From Clostridiaceae bacterium (GTDB taxonomy: Bacteria > Bacillota > Clostridia > Peptostreptococcales > T1SED10-28): 43,926 bases of DNA. The position numbers and the translations under genes are program-made. This document shows positions 1 to 8,296 of the stretch, piece after piece (within the stretch, counting starts at the first letter, position 1; the number at the start of each line of letters is the position of its first letter). A model generated the notes under the pieces. The model made no database searches, was not told the origin of the DNA, and worked only from the letters and a program-made list of their open reading frames with translations. The stretch is taken from assembly GCA_003553525.1 (NCBI GenBank), contig PWEO01000055.1, forward strand, positions 1 through 43,926, given 5' to 3'.

Positions 1-588
1 GAGAACATCTCCTTTGAAAAGGGAAAGATTTTCAGTAAAAAGGGAAAAGAAATTTCCTTAGAGGCGTTCTCGAAAAAAATCACCTACTCCATGATTCATC
101 AACAGCTCACCGCCACGGGCTCCTTTGTGCCCAAAAAAGCAGCCCCTCCTTATATGGCGGGATTTGCGGAGGTGGAGGTAGACCTGGACACGGGGAAAGT
201 GGACCTTCTGGACTTTGTAGGAACCGTGGACTGCGGTACCGCCATCAATCCCATGCTGGCCCGGGTTCAAGCCGAGGGAGGAATCGTCCAGGGCATCGGG
301 ATGGCCTTATATGAAGAAGTAAAAGTTAATCCTAAAGGAAAGTTAAAGTCCAATACCTTTATGGAGTATAAAATTCCTACCAGAAAAGATGTGCATACTA
401 TTCAAGTGGAGCTGATCGAGGGCCATGATGACACGGGACCCTACGGAGCCAAATCCATCGGTGAGGTTGTGATCAACACCGTGCCCCCGGCAATTATGGA
501 GGCCATTTATCAGGCTGTGGGCGTAAGAATCCGCAGCCTGCCCGCAACCCCCGAGAAGGTTTGGCGGGCCATGAATACTGAAAAATAA
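1..588 (+). CDS. Molybdenum hydroxylase (xanthine dehydrogenase family) large subunit, C-terminal fragment
   Basis: The frame is open from base 1, so only the last 195 codons are in the window. The visible part matches the C-terminal substrate/molybdopterin domain of the xanthine dehydrogenase/aldehyde oxidoreductase family: a GTVDCGTAINP segment, VQAEGGIVQGIGMALYEE, and a GAKSIGE motif whose glutamate sits where the catalytic Glu of the family (GxGE) lies. These enzymes hydroxylate purines or other heterocycles, or aldehydes, using Mo-pterin and pass electrons to FeS and FAD subunits, usually encoded next door (outside the window). The substrate cannot be told from this fragment. The gene ends TAA and is followed by a large hairpin. 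Family assignment is firm; the exact enzyme is not. Confidence 0.85.
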   Translation, partial: ENISFEKGKIFSKKGKEISLEAFSKKITYSMIHQQLTATGSFVPKKAAPPYMAGFAEVEVDLDTGKVDLLDFVGTVDCGTAINPMLARVQAEGGIVQGIGMALYEEVKVNPKGKLKSNTFMEYKIPTRKDVHTIQVELIEGHDDTGPYGAKSIGEVVINTVPPAIMEAIYQAVGVRIRSLPATPEKVWRAMNTEK

Positions 589-615
589 GTTTTTAAACCT
601 TTAGTAACATTAAGA

Positions 616-708
616 AGACACAAAAGTCACTTTCATAGAAGGACCTCGGAAGATTAGATTCCAGTTCTAAGATTTCGGGGCTCCTTCAAGGGGTGGCTTT
701 TTTGTGCT
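616..708 (+). terminator. Long imperfect hairpin, likely terminator of the molybdenum hydroxylase operon
   Basis: Arms of about 42 nt (616-657 and 667-708) pair imperfectly around a 9-nt loop: GAAGGA (638-643) pairs with TCCTTC (682-687), and ACACAAAA (618-625) with TTTTTTGTG (698-706). A T6 tract lies in the 3' arm. Much longer than an ordinary terminator, so it could also be a decayed repeat. Confidence 0.5.
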
Positions 709-891
709 GCGAATCGGCAAACAAAAATGCGCTGTATGAAAAAATGTGCTGTATGTAAAAATTCGACACAGTCTATAAATATAACGACGCTGTAGATAAG
801 AAAAAAACCTGTGTATATGTGTAGGAATTGTGTATAAAAGCCAGGAAAATTCTGGTCAAAACCATAAAACTATCCACAGGTAAGAAAATAT

Positions 892-918
892 TGCTTTTAT
901 TTCCCGGCTTCGGGTATA
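892..918 (+). promoter_or_regulatory. Candidate SigB-like promoter for glycosyltransferase operon
   Basis: TGCTT (892-896), 15-bp spacer, GGGTATA (912-918), 38 bp before the ATG at 957. It resembles the GGGTAT-type -10 of general stress sigma factors. The -35 is a 4/5 match to the WGWTT form. Confidence 0.35.
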
Positions 919-956
919 AGTAAAGAAATTAGCACATAGGAAGGAAGGGTTATAAA

Positions 957-2810
957 ATGAATACACAGGAATTTTTAACGCAAATTTCAGCGGCCTCTGA
1001 GGAAAGAAAAATTTTAGAGATCATTTCTTCCTCCGGTCCTTTAAAAAAACTGGAAGGGCTCTATGATACGCCCCTGGATCTGCTGGGGTCTTCTTATTTG
1101 GATAATCCATACCTTCGCAACGCCCTTCTTCAGGACCTCTCAAAGGATCATTTTTCCTTTCGATCCTATGTAAAAGCATTAAAGGGGTTGGATCCTGAGG
1201 ATCCGAAAGGATTGTCCATATTATCCTTTATGATGGCGCTGTCCATCGAGGTGGAAGAACCTTTGGTCCAAAGAAACATATTATACCCCTTTCGAAATCA
1301 CTTCTTAGAAAACAGGGAAGAGAGCTTCGGACTATACTGTTATCTGTTATATTTTGCCCTTCCCTTCGAGGATTATCCTGTTTTGAAAAATTATAAAACA
1401 TACACGAAGCAGATCCAAGAGGCCGCCCCCATAGAACATTTCCCCGAGCAGTTTTCCCTGATGCAGTTTTTGTTTCAAGGAAATCCCTTGCAAATTGGAA
1501 AAGGCAATAGCGGCGGACTCAGCACCTTTTTATTGCAGCTGGGAAAAGCTTTGACCAATTCCATGGAAATCAGTCAGGTATTTACCCTGTCCTTAAGGGA
1601 TATTTCCCAAGAGCGGAGTACATATCATTTGATACAAGCCTTCGAGCCCAATCATTATTCAATATCCATTCCCTTTCATCCGGGAAAAGACCCGAATTTT
1701 ATCAATAACCACAGTTTTTTAAAGGCCATGGTTTCCGTGGTACTAGAGAAACTGAAACTGAACCCAAACATTTATCATGTCCGCTACTTAAATGATGCCT
1801 CTTTAGCCATGGCAAAGCTCGCTCAGGAAAAGAAACGTTCCCTGGTATTGACCCTGACCCCGGACCCCCACCGATCTATGGTTCGGGAAGATAACTTAAG
1901 GGTAATCGGCCACGGGTATCAGGAAGGGATAGAAAAAATTCATAAAATTGAAGTGGGAAAAAAACTCCTGGAGATAACCCAGGGAGTTATCGGTATTGGG
2001 GGAGAAAAAGCGAAGGAACGACTGCTTCACTACTTTCCTGAATTAAACTTAATGCCTCGGAACAAACCCTTTCAAATGATCAGTGAAGGCATTGATATAC
2101 ATTTGCCGATTAAGCAGAGGATGGACATTGAAAAGGTACTCCTTTCCTCTAAGCACCGGTTTTCAATTGATCCGAAGAACTTGACAAAACCCTGTATATT
2201 AAATGTGGGAAGACTGCATCCTCTGAAAGGGCAGCAAAGGCTGTTGGAGGCCTTTTACCAGTCGGGAGCTTATGAAAAATATAACTTAGTGGTTATAGGG
2301 GGTAATTTTCAAACACCCAATGAAGCGGAGGCGGATTTTTTAAACTTTGAACAGAAATACCTAAAGGCCCATCCCGAACTACGGGGAAATTATCTCCATA
2401 TACCGGGGATTCCCAATAACACCGTTCGTTTAATCGAGCGAAAAATCAACGGGTTGGACAATTCTGATTTTCCGAATATCTATTTTTGTTCCAGTGAGAA
2501 AGAGGAGTTCGGCATTGCAATTCTGGAAGCCATGGTGGAAGGGTTTATCGCCATCGGTCCGAAAGTGGGAGGGGTTTCCACCTATATTGAACATGGCGTA
2601 AACGGCTTTTTAGGAGATAGTCAAAAGGTATCGGATCTGGAAAAAAGTCTTAGGGAAATCATAAGTTTTTCCCAAGGGGATCCTGAAAGGATTGGAGTTC
2701 TGAAAAAGAACAGCAGAAAAACCATTGAAGAAAATTACTCCATGGAGGCAATATCCTTAAAATTTGCAGAATTCTATCGGGGGGTTTTAGATTATGAAAA
2801 GAGAAAATAA
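957..2810 (+). CDS. GT4-family glycosyltransferase with long N-terminal extension
   Basis: 617 aa. The C-terminal two-thirds is a GT-B fold glycosyltransferase of family GT4: GNSGGLSTF near residue 183 (nucleotide-sugar/acceptor glycine loop), LNVGRLHPLKG near 413, and EEFGIAILEAM near 516, the E-x7-E donor-sugar motif of retaining enzymes, followed by GGVSTYIEHGVNGFL. The first 180 residues are a helix-rich extension that I do not recognise; the sucrose-synthase/sucrose-phosphate-synthase branch of GT4 also carries long N-terminal regions, but the product here is unknown. There is no signal peptide or membrane segment, so it should act in the cytosol. The start ATG follows AGGAAGGAAGGG. The next gene overlaps its end by 17 bp, so the two are co-translated and probably act on one glycoside or glycolipid. 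Confidence 0.85.
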   Translation: MNTQEFLTQISAASEERKILEIISSSGPLKKLEGLYDTPLDLLGSSYLDNPYLRNALLQDLSKDHFSFRSYVKALKGLDPEDPKGLSILSFMMALSIEVEEPLVQRNILYPFRNHFLENREESFGLYCYLLYFALPFEDYPVLKNYKTYTKQIQEAAPIEHFPEQFSLMQFLFQGNPLQIGKGNSGGLSTFLLQLGKALTNSMEISQVFTLSLRDISQERSTYHLIQAFEPNHYSISIPFHPGKDPNFINNHSFLKAMVSVVLEKLKLNPNIYHVRYLNDASLAMAKLAQEKKRSLVLTLTPDPHRSMVREDNLRVIGHGYQEGIEKIHKIEVGKKLLEITQGVIGIGGEKAKERLLHYFPELNLMPRNKPFQMISEGIDIHLPIKQRMDIEKVLLSSKHRFSIDPKNLTKPCILNVGRLHPLKGQQRLLEAFYQSGAYEKYNLVVIGGNFQTPNEAEADFLNFEQKYLKAHPELRGNYLHIPGIPNNTVRLIERKINGLDNSDFPNIYFCSSEKEEFGIAILEAMVEGFIAIGPKVGGVSTYIEHGVNGFLGDSQKVSDLEKSLREIISFSQGDPERIGVLKKNSRKTIEENYSMEAISLKFAEFYRGVLDYEKRK

Positions 2811-4128
2811 AAAAATAGTTGTATTAAGTCCCCCATTTTACTCTCATTTTCAACCGTTAAAAACCTTGGCAAAGGCTTTAAAAACCCTGGGAGCCCAGGT
2901 AACGATTGCCTGCAGTGGGGATTTTCAAGAAGAGATAGACGATGCAGGGTTGGATTTTCACCTTTTGAATATCAATAAAAACCAAAACACGGGGATTGCT
3001 AAAAATACACAGCAGGACCGGGAAGAGAAAAAACGGCTGGAGGAATTTTTTCAAGCCACCTACGAAGGGCCGGTGAAAACCCTAATTACCCAAGGGGACC
3101 ATCGAATCAGGGATATGTTTTCCAATCCCGGGGAGTTGATTGATGGAATTCGACAGTTAAATCAAAAACATCTGCCGGATCTTATGATTGTGGATCAACT
3201 TTCCTATGGTGCTACCCTTGCCTTAATCGGACTGGAGATTCCCTTTGTCACCTTCTGTCCTCCCCATCCCGAAACCATAGAGTCCAAAGAGGAAAGTGGA
3301 GGCTTGACGGAATTCTGGCCACGGGCATTGGAACCTTCAAAAAGAGAAAAGCACTTGTTGGGGCAAAAGCAGAAGGAAGTAAATAATAAGTTCGCAGAAG
3401 CGTTTAAAGAAGTTTTTACCACTCATTTTCCTAATAGCCCGGTGGATAAGTATTCTTTAAACAATCCTTTTTCCCTAACCTCTTCCCTGGGCGTGTTTTT
3501 TAATTATCCGAAGTTTTCGAATCGATCTTCAAAATCCCTTTCCAATGGAACAGCGACCTATTATTCCCATTACTGCTTTGAGCCAGAAAAATTAGAAGGA
3601 GTGCTCAAATCCCAGGTACTGAAAGAAAAAAGACGAAAGGTTTTAATATCCTTCGGCACCTTTCTCTCGGAGCGAAGAGATGTTATCGAAGCCCTCATTC
3701 AAGGTTTTATAACCCATAAAGATTCCTGGCACATTTATGTTGCCACGGGAGGCAATGAAGAGTTTTTTATACAGTTGTCCGCGGATCAGGTCACCCGGGC
3801 CGCCTTTTTACCTCAAAAAGCGTTGCTTCCCTATATGGATTTGGTTGTACATCATGGAGGGGCCAACAGTTTTACCGAGACCCTTTATTATGGAAAACCG
3901 ATGATTATTCTGCCCTTTTCCAGTGATCAATTTGCCATTGCCTATGATGTGGAAAGAAATCAAATCGGTGAAGTCTTGGATCCGAATCAGCTTACAAAGG
4001 AAGACCTTCATCGAGCCATTGAAAAAACCGGTTCCGAGGACCTTCGAAAAAGTCTTCGGTACTGGAAGGATAAAAGTCAAGAAAAAGGGCCCCTAAAGGG
4101 AGCCCGGTGGATTATGGATCTGGAGTAA
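2794..4128 (+). CDS. GT1-family (UGT/MGT-like) glycosyltransferase
   Basis: 444 aa, GT-B fold family 1. The N-terminus KIVVLSPPFYSHFQPL is the acceptor-side strand and loop of macrolide/UDP-glucuronosyl-type transferases. The C-terminal donor-binding signature is HHGGANSFTETLYYGKP near residue 353, followed by PFSSDQ, where D-Q contact the donor sugar. No signal or membrane segment. The ATG lies inside the upstream GT4 gene (17-bp overlap), a typical translational coupling. Family enzymes transfer sugar from UDP- or dTDP-sugars to lipids, macrolides or other small hydrophobic acceptors. Together with the GT4 partner it may build a two-sugar glycolipid or glycoside; that step is inference. No export gene or aglycone-biosynthesis gene is adjacent. 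Confidence 0.85.
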   Translation: MKRENKKIVVLSPPFYSHFQPLKTLAKALKTLGAQVTIACSGDFQEEIDDAGLDFHLLNINKNQNTGIAKNTQQDREEKKRLEEFFQATYEGPVKTLITQGDHRIRDMFSNPGELIDGIRQLNQKHLPDLMIVDQLSYGATLALIGLEIPFVTFCPPHPETIESKEESGGLTEFWPRALEPSKREKHLLGQKQKEVNNKFAEAFKEVFTTHFPNSPVDKYSLNNPFSLTSSLGVFFNYPKFSNRSSKSLSNGTATYYSHYCFEPEKLEGVLKSQVLKEKRRKVLISFGTFLSERRDVIEALIQGFITHKDSWHIYVATGGNEEFFIQLSADQVTRAAFLPQKALLPYMDLVVHHGGANSFTETLYYGKPMIILPFSSDQFAIAYDVERNQIGEVLDPNQLTKEDLHRAIEKTGSEDLRKSLRYWKDKSQEKGPLKGARWIMDLE

Positions 4129-4167
4129 TAAAATAAGCGGTACAAAAAACCCACGCAAATCTTTGTT

Positions 4168-4995
4168 TTAGTCTGCAAATTCAATGGTATCCATAATACT
4201 CGTTACTTGATCTATCATATCTTCATATTGCTCTGGATCACTAAAGAAATAAACCCGGAAAACAAGATTTTCCTTTGCGACGATACTGATTTTTTGCCGT
4301 TGTTGAATGGGGGTATCTTCCATAAGGTAAACCTGTAAATTTTCCAAATGGGCCCGTGCGATGCTTAAGGATTGCTCGGGGTCCTCATTTGCATCTTCCA
4401 GGTTTCCAAGAAGTTCATAGAGACCTTCTTGAAATTCCTCATTATGGGTAATCTCCTCTGTAAAGGATTTTGGATCATCCTGGGCGGACAGATAATCCTG
4501 AATCTCATCATGTTGGGTTAAATCCTCTGATAGGACACCGTACAGAACTTCAGCAGTGCCCTGTAAAAGCGCTATTTCCAGCTGAAGGGATTTTCCCGCA
4601 TAACCGTCGATTAGAACGTCTTCAAAGGAAATTTTGGTAATATAATCTTCTTTTTCCGCAGAGGCAAGACCTTGGGTAAACTCTTCGGCTATTTGGGCGT
4701 CAAAATCCTTCTGTTCATCAAGACTGTTCACCGTTTCCGCTTCAAGAACAAAATCATAACCGGATCCTTTTTCGATGATTACCAAGCTGATGCCGGGAGA
4801 TCCTGAGCCGCTGACCAGCCACTCTGCAGGATGTTGAAAGGTTATGTAGTCATCTTCGTAGGTGATGTACGCCTGCTCTGATGGACCATTATTGCCGGTG
4901 TTTTCCTCTGTGATACCGGGATCTTCATCGGTACAACCAACGATCAAGCTTAGAAGGAACACTGTGAGAAATAGGATCATGAGTTTTTTTATCAT
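4168..4995 (-). CDS. Predicted lipoprotein of unknown function
   Basis: 275 aa. It has a clear type II signal peptide: MIKK, a hydrophobic stretch of residues 5-19, and lipobox LIVGC with the acylated Cys at 21, then an acidic, N/G/E-rich linker to about residue 45. The mature domain begins YEDDYITFQHPAEWLV, a pattern seen in PsbP-like and other small surface lipoprotein domains; YFFSDPEQYEDMIDQVTSIMDTIEF at the C-terminus fits the same fold class. It should be anchored on the outer face of the membrane. ATG follows TAAGGAGG at good spacing. It is a single gene, convergent with the glycosyltransferase operon and divergent from deoD. No specific function can be given. Confidence 0.75.
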   Translation of the reverse strand: MIKKLMILFLTVFLLSLIVGCTDEDPGITEENTGNNGPSEQAYITYEDDYITFQHPAEWLVSGSGSPGISLVIIEKGSGYDFVLEAETVNSLDEQKDFDAQIAEEFTQGLASAEKEDYITKISFEDVLIDGYAGKSLQLEIALLQGTAEVLYGVLSEDLTQHDEIQDYLSAQDDPKSFTEEITHNEEFQEGLYELLGNLEDANEDPEQSLSIARAHLENLQVYLMEDTPIQQRQKISIVAKENLVFRVYFFSDPEQYEDMIDQVTSIMDTIEFAD

Positions 4996-5030
4996 AAGTA
5001 ATGCCTCCTTAGTATTAGTACATATACCTT

Positions 5031-5059
5031 ATTGTATCCTAAGCCACAGGGCATGTCTA
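5031..5059 (-). promoter_or_regulatory. SigmaA-type promoter of the lipoprotein gene
   Basis: On the minus strand, TAGACA (5059-5054), 17-bp spacer, TACAAT (5036-5031), 36 bp before the start codon. Both hexamers are 5/6 matches to the vegetative consensus. Confidence 0.6.
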
Positions 5060-5158
5060 GAAAACATCGAAAGACCCTTAGAGAAGGATTTTTTTCAGTA
5101 ATCTTTGAGCAGCGGATGCTTAAAAGTAAAAGGATTGCTCTTATGCAATAAAAAAAAT

Positions 5159-5198
5159 AGTTATAAAGGTTATAAAAATGGGGTATATACGATATAAT
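5159..5198 (+). promoter_or_regulatory. deoD promoter region: GGGTATA element overlapping a TATAAT
   Basis: AGTTA (5159-5163), 17-bp spacer, GGGTATA (5181-5187), then a vegetative-looking TATAAT at 5193-5198 with a poor -35. Two overlapping promoters are possible. Confidence 0.4.
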
Positions 5199-5229
5199 GA
5201 CAAAGTAAATAGATAAAAGGAGGATTTAT

Positions 5230-5943
5230 ATGATACCAACACCCCATATTGAAGCGAAAGATCAAAGTGAAATTGCTAAAACCGTACTGATGCCGGGCGA
5301 CCCCCTGCGGGCAAAATTTATTGCCGATACCTTTTTAGAAGATGTGGTACAGTTTAACGAAGTGCGTAATATGTTGGGATATACCGGAACCTATAAAGGT
5401 CGTAAAATTTCGGTGATGGCCAGCGGTATGGGTATGCCAAGCATTGGGATATACTCCTATGAGCTTTACGAGTTTTACGGTGTGGAAAACATCATTCGAA
5501 TCGGGTCCTGTGGAGGATATACAGAGAATGTTAAGCTTTATGATGTAATCCTTGCAAAGGATGCCTGGAGTGAATCCAGTTACGCCAAGGTTCAGGGCGG
5601 ATATGATAAGGAGATCATTGAAAGCACGGAAAGTTTAAATGTAAAACTTACGAAGTATGCCAAGGACCTAAATATCCCTATGCATACCGAAAGAATTCAC
5701 TCTTCCGATGTATTTTATCGGGAAAACTTTGAGGAGTATAAGGAAATTTATCAGAAGCATGGTTGTGTAGGCGTGGAAATGGAAGCTTTTGCTTTGTTTC
5801 ATAATGCCAAGATTCTAGGAAAAAAAGCAGCCTGCTTACTGACCGTATCCGATAACCTGGCCACTAAGGAAGCCACCACTTCCGAAGAACGGCAAAATGC
5901 TTTTACCAACATGATGAAGATCGCCCTGGAAATGGCGGAATAG
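5230..5943 (+). CDS. deoD: Purine nucleoside phosphorylase, DeoD type
   Basis: 237 aa, the normal length of the hexameric high-molecular-mass bacterial purine nucleoside phosphorylases. It cleaves purine (deoxy)ribonucleosides with phosphate to the free base and (deoxy)ribose-1-phosphate in the cytosol. Visible signatures are GDPLRAK (residues 23-29, phosphate site), GSCGG (92-96), VEMEAFAL (182-189, ribose site Met/Glu) and SDN (207-209, whose Asp protonates the purine). ATG follows AAAAGGAGG. It is monocistronic: preceded by its own promoter and followed by a terminator at 5967-6022. It could feed purine salvage together with the purine-type molybdenum hydroxylase at the window start, but the two are 4.6 kb apart and not in one operon. 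Confidence 0.95.
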   Translation: MIPTPHIEAKDQSEIAKTVLMPGDPLRAKFIADTFLEDVVQFNEVRNMLGYTGTYKGRKISVMASGMGMPSIGIYSYELYEFYGVENIIRIGSCGGYTENVKLYDVILAKDAWSESSYAKVQGGYDKEIIESTESLNVKLTKYAKDLNIPMHTERIHSSDVFYRENFEEYKEIYQKHGCVGVEMEAFALFHNAKILGKKAACLLTVSDNLATKEATTSEERQNAFTNMMKIALEMAE

Positions 5944-5966
5944 TTTGAAGATCAAAACAAAAGATG

Positions 5967-6022
5967 ACTTCCCTTCAGGTAGAAAGATTTAGATAAATCT
6001 TATATACTGAAGGGGAGTTTTT
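5967..6022 (+). terminator. Rho-independent terminator of deoD
   Basis: ACTTCCCTTCAG (5967-5978) pairs with CTGAAGGGGAGT (6007-6018); an inner AGATTT/AAATCT pair closes the loop; T-run follows. Confidence 0.8.
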
Positions 6023-6061
6023 CTAGTATAAGCTTTTTTTCTTACTCAATAAAATTTTAAC

Positions 6062-6086
6062 GGATTTTCAGATAGTTTTGGGTATA
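6062..6086 (+). promoter_or_regulatory. Candidate SigB-like promoter upstream of methyltransferase gene
   Basis: GGATT (6062-6066), 13-bp spacer, GGGTATA (6080-6086). It lies 120 bp before the ATG at 6207, so a long leader would result; weak call. Confidence 0.25.
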
Positions 6087-6206
6087 AGATTAAAATGGGA
6101 TAGGTTTAGAACCGTTATTATTGTGATATTAAAATTTTCTTGCTAGATATCTCCTCTCAAGGGTGATACAATAGGGAGGTATTTATACGGAAAGGACGGT
6201 AGACAA

Positions 6207-6836
6207 ATGAGTGATGTAGAGAAAACCTTAGATCAATGCCGTAAACCCCAAGGAGATAAGGGAAAAGAAATCGTAGAAAAAATGAATAAAAATCATTATG
6301 AGGTTACCGGTTGGGGACTTCAAATGTTAACCTTAGAAGATGATTCCCAAGTAATTGATCTTGGCTGTGGAGGCGGAAAGACCGTGCAGCGACTGGCAAT
6401 TCACACTCCTGAAGGGAAAGTTTTTGGCCTTGATTATTCAGAGGACTGTGTAGACTGGGCCAATGAGTTAAATCACCGGGCGGTTGAGGAGGGACATGTA
6501 GTCATTATCCGCGGAGAGGTGGACAACACCCCCTTTGAAGATGAAAATTTCGACGCTGCCACCGCAGTGGAAACGATTTATTTCTGGCCGGATATTCAAA
6601 AGTCCTTTAAAGAGGTTCATCGGATTTTAAAAGCCGGGGGCCAATTTTTAGTCATTAATGAAGCCTACCCCGATGATAACAACAAGGAAAAAAACAAAGT
6701 TTATGAAGAAGTGGGGAACATGGTGGTACCCTCTCCCGAGGAATTAACCTCTTGGCTGGAGGAAGCGGGATTTAAGGATGTTATAATAGAGCTTGAAGAA
6801 GAAAAAAACTGGTTGAGAGCACTGGCTCGGAAGTAA
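6207..6836 (+). CDS. Class I SAM-dependent methyltransferase
   Basis: 209 aa. The Rossmann-fold motif I VIDLGCGGGKT is at residues 49-59, the acidic end of strand 2 is GLDYSEDCVDWA near 75-86, motif II FDAATAVETIYFWPD is near 117-131, and ILKAGGQFLVINE is near 143-155. This is the Methyltransf_11 (UbiE/sarcosine-methyltransferase-like) type acting on small molecules, but the substrate cannot be read from the sequence. The N-terminus lacks a signal peptide; cytosolic. ATG follows a GGAAAGGACGG site. It is single and convergent with the thiamin operon, separated from it by the palindrome at 6847-6909. Confidence 0.85.
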   Translation: MSDVEKTLDQCRKPQGDKGKEIVEKMNKNHYEVTGWGLQMLTLEDDSQVIDLGCGGGKTVQRLAIHTPEGKVFGLDYSEDCVDWANELNHRAVEEGHVVIIRGEVDNTPFEDENFDAATAVETIYFWPDIQKSFKEVHRILKAGGQFLVINEAYPDDNNKEKNKVYEEVGNMVVPSPEELTSWLEEAGFKDVIIELEEEKNWLRALARK

Positions 6837-6846
6837 GGATATAAGG

Positions 6847-6909
6847 AGCACAAAGGGGACGGAGGTTTTTGTGTCATCGTGACACAAAAACCTCCGTCCC
6901 CTTTGTGCT
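6847..6909. repeat. Perfect 30-bp-arm palindrome (REP-like element), probable bidirectional terminator
   Basis: Arms 6847-6876 and 6880-6909 are exact reverse complements separated by only TCG. Each arm reads AGCACAAAGGGGACGGAGG then T5-GTGTCA. The GGGGACGGAGG core with flanking ACA/TGT recurs, to my knowledge, in many bacterial genomes as an intergenic palindromic repeat. It fills the gap between two convergent genes (ending at 6836 and 6920). A direct repeat TGTGCTATG flanks its right end (6905 and 6917). Confidence 0.85.
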
Positions 6910-6919
6910 ATGCTCTGTG

Positions 6920-8296
6920 CTATGATTTTTGCCCATACCAAGTGCCTAACAATGTAACCACAGCAGAGATCAGAATCGGAAGGGTAAAGCTGATTAAAAG
7001 TTGATTTGCCATAAAGAAGGGAATCCCGGAGGCAATCCCTAAAAGCGACGCCAGCACGGCGGTATTTTCCGTGACTTTTTTATTGAACAGTCCGTAGAAC
7101 AAGGGAAAAACCACTCCGGCGCATAGCAAATCCGCCACTAAGAATAAATACAGCACGCTATAGCCTTGGGCAGCAATCAGGGCTGCAGGGATAATAATGA
7201 CCAAGGTCAATACCCTTGCAAAGCCAAGGAGGGATTTACTATCCATGTTTTTCAGGATCCCTCTGGTATTCCCGCTAAAGGTGGCAACCATACCGTTTAA
7301 AAGGGTATCCACCGTACTCATAACCAGGACCAAGGCAAGCATAAAAACCATGATAATGAGTCCTATGGGAAAGATTCCGTAAACCAGGGAAAAAAGAGCA
7401 ACGGAAGGATTCTCAGCATAACCGAGCCCCGTGGAGACGATTCCTAAAACCCCGGTCAGCATCATAATGGGAAGGGCGATGATAATACAAAAGATCAGGG
7501 ATTTTTTAATGGCTTTATCATTTTTCCCGGAATAAATCCGCTGCCAATAGCCCTGGTGAAATAAGTTCGCAACAAACACGGCAATTCCAAGGGTCAGTCC
7601 AAACTCGATCCCTCCGGTATTGCTAAAGCTGAAGAGTTCCGGCGCATTTTCTCTGCTTAGGGATAGAATATTGCCAATCCCTCCGAGATAATAAACGACA
7701 CCGATACCGGTAATCAGCAGAAATACAAGGACAAACACCATTTGTATCATATCCGTAAACATGGAGGCCCTGAGGCCTCCGTAGGCTATGTAAATCATGG
7801 TACCCAGACCAATAAGCAGTGCGGTGAAAAGAAGGGGAATGCCTGCAAGCTCATAGGCCACAAAGGCAATCGCCGTAAGCTCCGCCACCAGGTGAACAAA
7901 CATATAAAATATGGAGAGCAGAAGAATTAATCCATACATCTTCTTTCCGTATCGTTTTCTTGCAAAGTCGTTTAGGGTACTTCCCTGAGGCAAATAGCTT
8001 CGGATTTTCGGACTGAGGATGATAAAGGCAAAATAAAGCCCGCCTAACCCCAGGGCATAGCCGATAACCGTGGTAATCCCGCCGATGGACCCGGCTTCCG
8101 GAGGCGTAAATAGAATAAATACTCCTAAAAAAGATGCCAGGAAAGTGGTGGAAAGCATCTTTGTACCGGCGGTTCCCCGGGCGGTGATAAAATCGTCAAG
8201 GGTATCAAATTTTCCCCGACTATAGATAATTCCCACAGCGGTAAAAGCGATAACGGTAAAAATCAGCAGTGCATAAACGTTGGCAGATGAGATCAT
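6920..8296 (-). CDS. Sodium:solute symporter (SSS family), candidate thiamin-precursor transporter
   Basis: 458 aa, about 12-13 hydrophobic segments from residue 5 to the end, and no soluble domain, as in the SSS/PanF-PutP family. The motifs [22 protein letters not shown]-like region (residues 35-55) and [13 protein letters not shown] near 170-185 are typical of the core LeuT-fold repeats. Its ATG overlaps the thiE stop by 4 bp (ATGA), so it is the last gene of the TPP-riboswitch operon. That context points to uptake of a thiamin precursor, for instance HMP, since ThiW in the same operon is expected to serve the thiazole. Symporters of this family have been predicted before to be thiamin-regulated (named ThiV in comparative work, from memory). 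Pantothenate or proline specificity is not excluded. Confidence 0.8.
   Translation of the reverse strand: MISSANVYALLIFTVIAFTAVGIIYSRGKFDTLDDFITARGTAGTKMLSTTFLASFLGVFILFTPPEAGSIGGITTVIGYALGLGGLYFAFIILSPKIRSYLPQGSTLNDFARKRYGKKMYGLILLLSIFYMFVHLVAELTAIAFVAYELAGIPLLFTALLIGLGTMIYIAYGGLRASMFTDMIQMVFVLVFLLITGIGVVYYLGGIGNILSLSRENAPELFSFSNTGGIEFGLTLGIAVFVANLFHQGYWQRIYSGKNDKAIKKSLIFCIIIALPIMMLTGVLGIVSTGLGYAENPSVALFSLVYGIFPIGLIIMVFMLALVLVMSTVDTLLNGMVATFSGNTRGILKNMDSKSLLGFARVLTLVIIIPAALIAAQGYSVLYLFLVADLLCAGVVFPLFYGLFNKKVTENTAVLASLLGIASGIPFFMANQLLISFTLPILISAVVTLLGTWYGQKS

Larger units (their letters stand above)
589..956. other. 368-bp intergenic region with a long hairpin and a candidate promoter
   Basis: No credible gene. 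It holds a long imperfect hairpin (616-708), a short direct repeat (GCGCTGTATG near 730 and GTGCTGTATG near 748), and a GGGTATA promoter-like element at 912-918 before the glycosyltransferase operon. Confidence 0.6.
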
